This document shows positions 50,617-62,500 of a DNA stretch of 64,000 nucleotides, one piece after another. The position numbers and the translations under genes were made by a program. Origin of the DNA: Sipunculus nudus (lineage: Eukaryota; Annelida; Sipuncula; Golfingiida; Sipunculidae); NCBI GenBank assembly GCA_026874595.1, contig CM049320.1, forward strand, positions 9,241,464 to 9,305,463, given 5' to 3'. The stretch's first letter is position 1; the number at the start of each line of letters is the position of its first letter. The notes under the pieces are model-generated. The model was given only the letters and a program-made list of their open reading frames with translations, was not told where the DNA came from and did no database searches.

Positions 50617-53600
50617 GCGTCGCACGCGCAAATAGCTGCTATTTGCTACCATAAAAAGTGAAAAGTCTGCCGCCTGAGGTAGTGGATATCAGAGCGCGCT
50701 ACCAGAGGGTACTGATGAATTGCCCGCGCAAATAGCAGGTATTTGCTACCATAAAAAAGTGTCAGGAATTTGCTACCATAAAAAGTGTCAAGACTGCCGC
50801 TACGGGCACTTTCCCGCCTATCTCCAGTAAGTGCGTTTCACAGGTCTCCTAATATATCCGTATATGTGTAACCCTAACCCTTCGGGCATTGAATACTATA
50901 GAGCTAGACACTGGTGACATTTTACAAGATGTCCTTATAGTATATCCGTGAAACGGGTTACCCTAAGCCTTCGGACATGAAATACCTCAGTAAGTGTTTG
51001 TCCCTATTAATATATGATATATCCGGAATACGGGTTACCCTAACCCTTAGGGTATGAAATACTCCAGTCAGTGTTTCTCACTAGTGATATATCCTCCTTC
51101 GAGCATGAAATACTCCTGTAATGTTTGTCACGATTAATATATGCTAAATCCGGGATTCGAGTTAACCTAACACTTCGGACATGAAATATTCCAGTAAGTG
51201 TTTGTCACTAATAATATATGGTATATCCTGGATACGGGTTACCCTAACCTTTCGGACATGAAATACTCCAGTATTTGTTTGTGACTATTAATATGTGTTA
51301 TATCCGGGATACATGTAAACCTAATACTTCGGACATGAAATACTCCAGTAAGTGTTTGTCACTAATAATACGGTATATCCTGAATACGGGTTACCCTGAC
51401 CCTTCGGACATGAAATACTCCAGTAAGTGTTTGTCACTATTAATATGTGCTATATCCGGGAAACGGGTTACCCTAACACTTCGAGCATGAAATAATCCAG
51501 TAAGTGTTTGAGACCCTTCGGGCATGAAATACTCGAATAAGTGTTTTTCAATAATAATATATGCTTTATCCGGGATACGAGTTACCCTTACACTTTGTAC
51601 ATGAAATACTCCAATTAGTGTTTGTCACTATTAACATATGCCATATCTAGGATACGGGTTACCCTAACCCTTTGGGCATGAAATACTCCAGTAATGTTAG
51701 TCACTAATAATTTCTGCTATAACCGGGATACGGGTTACCCTAACCCTTCGGGCATGAAATACTCCAGTAAGTGTTTGCCACTACTAATATATGCTATATC
51801 CGGGATACGAGTTACCCTAACCTTTCGGGTATGAAATACTACAGTAAGTGTTTGTCTCTATTAATATATGCTATATCCGGGATACGGGTTACCCTAACCC
51901 TTCGGGTATGAAATACTCCAGTTTGTGTTTGTCACTATTAATGTATGCTATATCTGAGATACGGGTTACCCTAACCCTTCGGGAATTAAATACTGCAGTA
52001 CGTGTTTGCCATAATTAATATAAGCTATATCCAGGATACGGGTTACCCTAACCCTTCGGGCATGAAATACTCCTGTATGTTTCTGTCACTATTAATATAT
52101 GCTATATCCAGGTTACGGGTTACCCTAACCCTTCGGGCATGAAATACTCCTGTAAGTTTCTGTCACTATTAATGTATGCTATATCTGAGATACGGGTTAC
52201 CCTAACCCTTCGGCTATGAAATACTCCAGTACGTGTTTGTCACTACTAATATAAGCTATATCCGGGATACGAGTTACCCTAACCCTTCGGGTATGAAATA
52301 CTCCAGTATGTGTTTGTCACTATTAATGTATGATATATCTGAGATACGGGTTACCCTAACCCTTCGGGAATGAAATACTCCAGTACGTGTTTGCCATTAA
52401 TAATATAAGCTATATCCAGGATACGGGTTACCCTAACCCTTCGGGCATGAAATACTCCAGTAAGTGTTTTCATTATTAATATATGCTATATCCGGGATAC
52501 TGGTTACCCTTACCCTTCGGGCATGAAATACTGCTGATAGTGTTTGTCACTATTAATATATGCAATATCCGGGATACGGGTTACCGTAACCCTTCGGGCA
52601 TGAAATACTCCAGTAAGTGTTTGTCACTATTAATATACGCTATATCCAGGATTCGTGTTACCCTAAACCTTCGGGTATGAAATACTCCAATAATTGTTTG
52701 TCATTATTAATTTATGCTATATCCAGGATACTTGTTACTCTTACCCTTCCGGCATGAAATACTCCTGTAAGTGTTTGTCATTATCAATATATGCTATAAC
52801 CGGAATTCGGGTTTCCCTAACCCTTCGGCGATGACATAATCCTGTAAGTGTTTGTCACTATTAATATATGCTATATCCAGGATACGGGTTACCCTAACCC
52901 ATCGGGCATGAAATACTCCAGGAAATGTTTGTCACTATTAATATATGCTATATCCAGGATACGGGTTACCCTAACCCGTCGGGCATGAAATACTCCAGTA
53001 AGTGTTTGTCACTATTAATATAGGATATATCAGGGATACGGGTTACCCTAACCCTTCGGGAATGAAATAACCCTGTACGTGTTTGTCACTATTAATGTAT
53101 GCTATATCTGAGATGCGTCGCACGCGCAAATAGCTGCTATTTGCTACCATAAAAAGTGAAAAGTCTGCCGCCTGAGGTAGTGGATATCAGAGCGCGCTAC
53201 CAGAGGGTACTGATGAATTGCCCGCGCAAATAGCAGGTATTTGCTACCATAAAAAAGTGTCAGGAATTTGCTACCATAAAAAGTGTCAAGACTGCCGCTA
53301 CGGGCACTTTCCCGCCTATCTCCAGTAAGTGCGTTTCACAGGTCTCCTAATATATCCGTATATGTGTAACCCTAACCCTTCGGGCATTGAATACTATAGA
53401 GCTAGACACTGGTGACATTTTACAAGATGTCCTTATAGTATATCCGTGAAACGGGTTACCCTAAGCCTTCGGACATGAAATACCTCAGTAAGTGTTTGTC
53501 CCTATTAATATATGATATATCCGGAATACGGGTTACCCTAACCCTTAGGGTATGAAATACTCCAGTCAGTGTTTCTCACTAGTGATATATCCTCCTTCGA

Positions 53601-55612
53601 GCATGAAATACTCCTGTAATGTTTGTCACGATTAATATATGCTAAATCCGGGATTCGAGTTAACCTAACACTTCGGACATGAAATATTCCAGTAAGTGTT
53701 TGTCACTAATAATATATGGTATATCCTGGATACGGGTTACCCTAACCTTTCGGACATGAAATACTCCAGTATTTGTTTGTGACTATTAATATGTGTTATA
53801 TCCGGGATACATGTAAACCTAATACTTCGGACATGAAATACTCCAGTAAGTGTTTGTCACTAATAATACGGTATATCCTGAATACGGGTTACCCTGACCC
53901 TTCGGACATGAAATACTCCAGTAAGTGTTTGTCACTATTAATATGTGCTATATCCGGGAAACGGGTTACCCTAACACTTCGAGCATGAAATAATCCAGTA
54001 AGTGTTTGAGACCCTTCGGGCATGAAATACTCGAATAAGTGTTTTTCAATAATAATATATGCTTTATCCGGGATACGAGTTACCCTTACACTTTGTACAT
54101 GAAATACTCCAATTAGTGTTTGTCACTATTAACATATGCCATATCTAGGATACGGGTTACCCTAACCCTTTGGGCATGAAATACTCCAGTAATGTTAGTC
54201 ACTAATAATTTCTGCTATAACCGGGATACGGGTTACCCTAACCCTTCGGGCATGAAATACTCCAGTAAGTGTTTGCCACTACTAATATATGCTATATCCG
54301 GGATACGAGTTACCCTAACCTTTCGGGTATGAAATACTACAGTAAGTGTTTGTCTCTATTAATATATGCTATATCCGGGATACGGGTTACCCTAACCCTT
54401 CGGGTATGAAATACTCCAGTATGTGTTTGTCACTATTAATGTATGCTATATCTGAGATACGGGTTACCCTAACCCTTCGGGAATTAAATACTGCAGTACG
54501 TGTTTGCCATAATTAATATAAGCTATATCCAGGATACGGGTTACCCTAACCCTTCGGGCATGAAATACTCCTGTATGTTTCTGTCACTATTAATATATGC
54601 TATATCCAGGTTACGGGTTACCCTAACCCTTCGGGCATGAAATACTCCTGTAAGTTTCTGTCACTATTAATATATGCTATATCTGAGATACGGGTTACCC
54701 TAACCCTTCGGCTATGAAATACTCCAGTACGTGTTTGTCACTACTAATATAAGCTATATCCGGGATACGAGTTACCCTAACCCTTCGGGTATGAAATACT
54801 CCAGTATGTGTTTGTCACTATTAATGTATGATATATCTGAGATACGGGTTACCCTAACCCTTCGGGAATGAAATACTCCAGTACGTGTTTGCCATTAATA
54901 ATATAAGCTATATCCAGGATACGGGTTACCCTAACCCTTCGGGCATGAAATACTCCAGTAAGTGTTTTCATTATTAATATATGCTATATCCGGGATACTG
55001 GTTACCCTTACCCTTCGGGCATGAAATACTGCTGATAGTGTTTGTCACTATTAATATATGCAATATCCGGGATACGGGTTACCGTAACCCTTCGGGCATG
55101 AAATACTCCAGTAAGTGTTTGTCACTATTAATATACGCTATATCCAGGATTCGTGTTACCCTAAACCTTCGGGTATGAAATACTCCAATAATTGTTTGTC
55201 ATTATTAATTTATGCTATATCCAGGATACTTGTTACTCTTACCCTTCCGGCATGAAATACTCCTGTAAGTGTTTGTCATTATCAATATATGCTATAACCG
55301 GAATTCGGGTTTCCCTAACCCTTCGGCGATGACATAATCCTGTAAGTGTTTGTCACTATTAATATATGCTATATCCAGGATACGGGTTACCCTAACCCAT
55401 CGGGCATGAAATACTCCAGGAAATGTTTGTCACTATTAATATATGCTATATCCAGGATACGGGTTACCCTAACCCGTCGGGCATGAAATACTCCAGTAAG
55501 TGTTTGTCACTATTAATATAGGATATATCAGGGATACGGGTTACCCTAACCCTTCGGGAATGAAATAACCCTGTACGTGTTTGTCACTATTAATGTATGC
55601 TATATCTGAGAT
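50617..55612 (+). repeat. 2,498-bp tandem duplication spanning the A/B junction
   Basis: Copy 1 is 50,617-53,114 and copy 2 is 53,115-55,612. Each starts with about 210 bp of satellite A (gcgtcgcacgcgc onward), crosses the A-to-B junction and runs through about 30 satellite B units. Landmark pairs 51,275/53,773 and 52,483/54,981 are exactly 2,498 bp apart. I noticed only two base differences, at about 51,923 and 52,174, so it is very recent. Confidence 0.92.
53115..53330 (+). repeat. Satellite A sliver embedded in satellite B
   Basis: About 210 bp of degenerate satellite A, with inverted repeats gcaaatagctgctatttgc and a gcaaatagcaggtatttgc variant. It lies between satellite B units as a result of the 2,498-bp duplication. 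Confidence 0.9.
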
Positions 55613-56517
55613 ACGGGTTACCCTAACCCTTCGGCTATGAAATACTCCAGTACGTGTTTGTCACTACTAATATAAGCTATATCCGGGATACGAGTTACCC
55701 TAACCCTTCGGGTATGAAATACTCCAGTATGTGTTTGTCACTATTAATGTATGATATATCTGAGATACGGGTTACCCTAACCCTTCGGGAATGAAATACT
55801 CCAGTACGTGTTTGCCATTAATAATATAAGCTATATCCAGGATACGGGTTACCCTAACCCTTCGGGCATGAAATACTCCAGTAAGTGTTTTCATTATTAA
55901 TATATGCTATATCCGGGATACTGGTTACCCTTACCCTTCGGGCATGAAATACTGCTGATAGTGTTTGTCACTATTAATATATGCAATATCCGGGATACGG
56001 GTTACCGTAACCCTTCGGGCATGAAATACTCCAGTAAGTGTTTGTCACTATTAATATACGCTATATCCAGGATTCGTGTTACCCTAAACCTTCGGGTATG
56101 AAATACTCCAATAATTGTTTGTCATTATTAATTTATGCTATATCCAGGATACTTGTTACTCTTACCCTTCCGGCATGAAATACTCCTGTAAGTGTTTGTC
56201 ATTATCAATATATGCTATAACCGGAATTCGGGTTTCCCTAACCCTTCGGCGATGACATAATCCTGTAAGTGTTTGTCACTATTAATATATGCTATATCCA
56301 GGATACGGGTTACCCTAACCCATCGGGCATGAAATACTCCAGGAAATGTTTGTCACTATTAATATATGCTATATCCAGGATACGGGTTACCCTAACCCGT
56401 CGGGCATGAAATACTCCAGTAAGTGTTTGTCACTATTAATATAGGATATATCAGGGATACGGGTTACCCTAACCCTTCGGGAATGAAATAACCCTGTACG
56501 TGTTTGTCACTATTAAT
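54672..56517 (+). repeat. 923-bp (12-monomer) tandem duplication in satellite B
   Basis: Frames starting 54,981 and 55,904 are identical and 923 bp apart, about 12 units of 77 bp. Matching wording runs from about 54,672-55,594 to 55,595-56,517. It overlaps the end of the 2,498-bp duplication, so it arose after or together with it. Confidence 0.75.
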
Positions 56518-59500
56518 ATATGCTTTATCCAGGTTACGGGTTACCCTAACCCTTCGGGTATGAAATACTCCAGTTAGTGTTTGGCACTACTAATATATGC
56601 TATATCCGGGATACTAATTACCCTAACTTTTCGTGTATGAAATACTCCAGTTAGTGTTTGTCTCTATTAATATATGCTATATCCGGGATACGGGTTACCG
56701 TAACCCTTCGGGCATGAAATACTCCAGTAAGTGTTTGGCACTACTAATATATGCTATATCCGGGATACTAATTACCCTAACTTTTCGTGTATGAAATACT
56801 CCAGTAAGTTTCTGTCATTATTAATTTCTGCTATATCCGTTATACGGGTTACCCTAACCCTTCGGGCATGAAATACTGCAGTGAGTGTTTCTCACTATTA
56901 ATATATGCTATATCCGGGATACGGGTTACCCTAACCCTTCGGGTATGTAATACCCCGGTAAGTGTTTGTCACTATTAATGTATGCTATATCTGAGATACG
57001 GGTTACCCTAACCCTTCGGGCATGAAATAATCCAGTATGTGTTTCCCACTAATAATATATGCTATATCCGAATAGGGGTTACCCTACCCCTTCGGGCATG
57101 AAATATTCCTGTAAGTGTTTGTCACTATTAATAAATGCTATTTCCGGGAAACGGGTTACCCTACCCCTTCGGGCATGAAATATTCCTGTAAGTGTTTGTC
57201 ACTATTAATAAATGCTATTTCCGGGATACGGGTTACCGTAACCCTTCGGGCATGAAATACTCCAGTAAGTGTTTGTCACTATTAATATATGTTATATCCA
57301 GAATACGGGTTACCGTAACTCTTCGGGCATGAAATACTCCTGTAAGTTTCTGTCACTATTAATTTCTGCTATAGCCGGGATACGGGTTACCCTAACCCTT
57401 CGGGCATGAAATACTCCAGTTAGTGTTTGTCACTACTAATATATGCTATATCCGGGATACTAGTTACCCTAACCCTTCGGGTATGAAATACTCCAGTTAG
57501 TGTTTGTCTCTATTAATATATGCTATATCCGGGATACGGGTTACCCTAACCCTTCGGGCATGAAATACTCCAGTAAGTGTTTGTCACTATTAATATACGC
57601 TATATCCAGGATTCGGGTTACCCTAAACCTTCGGGCATGAAATACTCCAATAATTGTTTGTCATTATTAATTTATGCTATATCCAGGATACTTGTTACCC
57701 TTAACCTTCCGGCATGAAATACTCCTGTAAGTGTTTGTCATTATCAATATATGCTATAACCGGAATTCGGGTTTCCCTAACCCTTCGGGCATGAAATACT
57801 CCAGTTAGTGTTTTCATTATTAATATATGCTATATCCGGGATACTGGTTACCCTTACCCTTCGGGCATGAAATACTGCTGATAGTGTTTGTCACTTTTAA
57901 TATATGCTATATCCAGGATACGGGTTACCCTAACCCTTAGGGCATGAACTACTCCAGGAAATGTTTGTCACTATTAATATATGATATATCAGGGATACGG
58001 GTTACCCTAACCCATCGGGAATGAAATACCCCTGTACGTGTTAGTCACTATTAATATATGCTATATCCAGGTTACGGGTTACCCTAACCCTTCGGGCATG
58101 AAATACTCCTGTATGTTTCTGTCACTATTAATATATGCTATATCCAGGTTACGGGTTACCCTAACCCTTCGGGCATGAAATACTCCTGTAAGTTTCTGTC
58201 ACTATTAATTTCTGCTATATCCGGGATAGGGGTTACCCTAACCCTTCGGCTATGAAATACTCCAGTACGTGTTTGTCACTACTAATATAAGCTATATCTG
58301 GGATACGAGTTACCCTAACCCTTCGGGTATGAAATACTCCAGTATGTGTTTGTCACTATTAATGTATGCTATATCTGAGATACGGGTTACCCTAACCCTT
58401 CGGGAATGAAATACTCCAGTACGTGTTTGCCATTAATAATATAAGCTATATCCAGGATACGGATTACCCTAACCCTTCGGGCATGAAATACTCCAGTAAG
58501 TGTTTTCATTATTAATATATGCTATATCCGGGATACTGGTTACCCTTACCCTTCGGGCATCAAATACTGCTGATAGTGTTTGTCACTATTAATATATGCA
58601 ATATCCGGGATACGGGTTACCGTAACCCTTCGGGCATGAAATACTCCAGTAAGTGTTTGACACTATTAATATACGCTATATCCAGGATTCGGGTTACCCT
58701 AAACCTTCGGGTATGAAATACTCCAATAATTGTTTGTCATTATTAATTTATGCTATATCCAGGATACTTGTTACTCTTACCCTTCCGGCATGAAATACTC
58801 CTGTAAGTGTTTGTCTATATCAATATATGCTATAACCGGAATTCGGGTTTCCCTAACCCTTCGGGCATGACATAATCCTGTAAGTGTTTGTCACTATTAA
58901 TATATGCTATATCCAGGATACGGGTTACCCTAACCCATCGGGCATGAAATACTCCAGGAAATGTTTGTCACTATTAATATATGCTATATCCAGGATACGG
59001 GTTACCCTAACCCGTCGGGCATGAAATACTCCAGTAAGTGTTTGTCACTATTAATATAGGATATATCAGGGATACGGGTTACCCTAACCCTTCGGGAATG
59101 AAATACTCCAGTAAGTTTCTGTCACTATTAATTTCTGCTATATCCGTTATACGGGTTACCCTAACCCTTCGGGCATGAAATACTGCAGTGAGTGTTTCTC
59201 ACTATTAATATATGCTATATCCGGGATACGGGTTACCCTAACCCTTCGGGTATGTAATACCCCGGTAAGTGTTTGTCACTATTAATGTATGCTATATCTG
59301 AGATACGGGTTACCCTAACCCTTCGGGCATGAAATAATCCAGTATGTGTTTCCCACTAATAATATATGCTATATCCGAATAGGGGTTACCCTACCCCTTC
59401 GGGCATGAAATATTCCTGTAAGTGTTTGTCACTATTAATAAATGCTATTTCCGGGAAACGGGTTACCCTACCTCTTCGGGCATGAAATATTCCTGTAAGT

Positions 59501-62500
59501 GTTTGTCACTATTAATAAATGCTATTTCCGGGATACGGGTTACCGTAACCCTTCGGGCATGAAATACTCCAGTAAGTGTTTGTCACTACTAATATATGCT
59601 ATATCCGGGATACTAGTTACCCTAACCCTTCGGGTATGAAATACTCCAGTTAGTGTTTGTCTCTATTAATTTATGCTATATCCGGGATACGGGTTACCCT
59701 AACCCTTCGGGAATGAAATACCCCTGTACGTGTTAGTCACTATTAATATATGCTATATCCAGGTTACGGGTTACCCTAACCCTTCGGGCATGAAATACTC
59801 CTGTAAGTTTCTGTCACTATTAATTTCTGCTATATCCGGGATACGGGTTACCCTAACCCTTCGGGTATGAAATACTCCGGTACGTGTTTGTCACTACTAA
59901 TATAAGCTATATCCGGGATACGAGTTACCCTAACCCTTCGGGTATGAAATACTCCAGTACGTGTTTGTCACTATTAATGTATGCTATATCTGAGATACGG
60001 GTTACCCTAACCCTTCGGGAATGAAATACTCCAGTACGTGTTTGCCATTAATAATATAAGCTATATCCAGGATACGGGTTACCCTAACCCTTCGGGCATG
60101 AAATACTCCAGTAAGTGTTTTCATTATTAATATATGCTATATCCGGGATACTGGTTACCTTTACCCTTCGGGCATGAAATACTGCTGATAGTGTTTGTCA
60201 CTATTCATATATGCAATATCCGGGATATGGGTTACCGTAACCCTTCGGGCATGAAATACTCCAGTAAGTGTTTGTCACTATTAATATACGCTATATCCAG
60301 GATTCGGGTTACCCTAAACCTTCGGGATGAAATACTCCAATAATTGTTTGTCATTATTAATTTATGCTATATCCAGGATACTTGTTACCCTTAACCTTCC
60401 GGCATGAAATACTCCTGTAAGTGTTTGTCATTATCAGTATATGCTATAACCGGAAATCGGGTTTCCCTAACCCTTCGGGCATGAAATACTCCAGTAAGTT
60501 TTTTCATTATTAATATATGCTATATCCGGGATACTGGTTACCCTTACCCTTCGGGCATGAAATACTGCTGATACTGTTTGTCACTTTTAATATATGCTAT
60601 ATCCAGGATACGGGTTACCCTAACCCTTAGGGCATGAAATACTCCAGGAAATGTTTGTCACTATTAATATATGATATATCAGGGAGACAGGTTACCCTAA
60701 CCCATCGGGAATGAAATACCCCTGTACGTGTTAGTCACTATTAATATATGCTATATCCAGGTTACGGGTTACCCTAACCCTTCGGGCATGAAATACTCCT
60801 GTATGTTTCTGTCACTATTAATTTCTGCTATATCCGGGATACGGGTTACCCTAACCCTTCGGGCATGAAATACTCCAGTTAGTGTTTGTCACTACTAATA
60901 TATGCTATATCCGGGATACTAGTTACCCTAACCCATCGGGTATGAAATACTCCAGTACGTGTTTGTCACTACTAATATAAGCTATATCCGGGATACGAGT
61001 TACCCTAACCCTTCGGGTATGAAATACTCGAGTATGGGTTTGTCACTATTAATGTATGCTATATCTGAGATACGGGTTACCCTAACCCTTCGGGAATTAA
61101 ATACTGCAGTACGTGTTTGCCATAATTAATATAAGCTATATCCAGGATACGGGTGACCCTAACCCTTCGGGCATGAAATACTCCTGTATGTTTCTGTCAC
61201 TATTAATATATGCTATATCCAGGTTACGGGTTACCCTAACCCTTCGGGCATGAAATACTCCTGTAAGTTTCTGTCACTATTAATTTCTGCTATATCCGGG
61301 ATACGGGTTACCCTAACCCTTCGGCTATGAAATACTCCAGTACGTGTTTGTCACTACTAATATAAGCTATATCCGGGATACGAGTTACCCTAACCCTTCG
61401 GGTATGAAATACTCCAGTATGTGTTTGTCACTATTAATGTATGCTATATCTGAGATACGGGTTACCCTAACCCTTCGGGAATGAAATACTCCAGTACGTG
61501 TTTGCCATTAATAATATAAGCTATATCCAGGATACGGATTACCCTAACCCTTCCGGAATGAAATACTCCAGTAAGTGTTTTCATTATTAATATATGCTAT
61601 ATCCGGGATACTGGTTACCCTTACCCTTCGGGCATGAAATACTGCTGATAGTGTTTGTCACTATTAATATATGCAATATCCGGGATACGGGTTACCGTAA
61701 CCCTTCGGGCATGAAATACTCCAGTAAGTGTTTGTCATTATTAATTTATGCTATATCCAGGATACTTGTTACTCTTACCCTTCGGGCATGAAATACTGCT
61801 GATACTGTTTGTCACTATTAATATATGCTAAATCCAGGATACGGGTTACCCTAACCCGTCGGGCATGAAATACTACAGTAAGTGTTTGTCACTATTAATA
61901 TATGATATATCAGGGATACGGGTTACTCTAACCTTTCGGGAATGAAATAACCCTGTCCGTGTTTGTCACTATTAATATATGCTATATCCAGGTTACGGGT
62001 TACCCTAACCCTTCGGGTATGAAATACTCCAGTTAGTGTTTGTCACTACTAATATATGCTATATCCGGGATACTAATTACCCTAACTTTTCGTGTATGAA
62101 ATACTCCAGTTAGTGTTTGTCTCTATTAATATATGCTATATCCGGGATACGGGTTACCCTAACCCTTCGGGTATGAAATACTCCAGTACGTGTTTGTCAC
62201 TATTAATATATGCTATATCCAGGTTACGGGTTACCCTAACCCTTCGGGCATGAAATACTCCAGTAAGTTTCTGTCACTATTAATTTCTGCTATATCCGTT
62301 ATACGGGTTACCCTAACTCTTCGGGCATGAAATACTGCAGTGAGTGTTTGTCACTATTAATATATGCTATATCCGGGATACGGGTTACCCTAACCCTTCG
62401 GGTATGTAATACCCCGGTAAGTGTTTGTCACTATTAATGTATGCTATATCCAGAATACGGGTTACCGTAACTCTTCGGGCATGAAATACTCTAATAATTG

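Larger units (their letters stand above)
36184..50820 (+). repeat. Satellite A: 14.6-kb head-to-tail array, about 139-bp and 103-106-bp monomers
   Basis: Each monomer holds, in order, the inverted repeat gcaaatagcagctatttgc, then tacc, a linker, the motif gccgccagggggag, a variable stretch, ggggcccc and atgaatcgcacgc. In long monomers (for example 42,350 to 42,489, 139 bp) the linker includes ctaaaaaatttaggaggggg and a segment with tagcatcgcattgag, about 40 bp longer than in short monomers (for example 43,349 to 43,455, 106 bp). The total is roughly 110-120 monomers by estimate. The array is richer in GC and CpG than its flanks. The many frames here (such as minus 42,466-43,023 and 36,357-36,761) are read-through of the repeat, not genes. 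I do not recognise a named satellite family. Confidence 0.95.
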
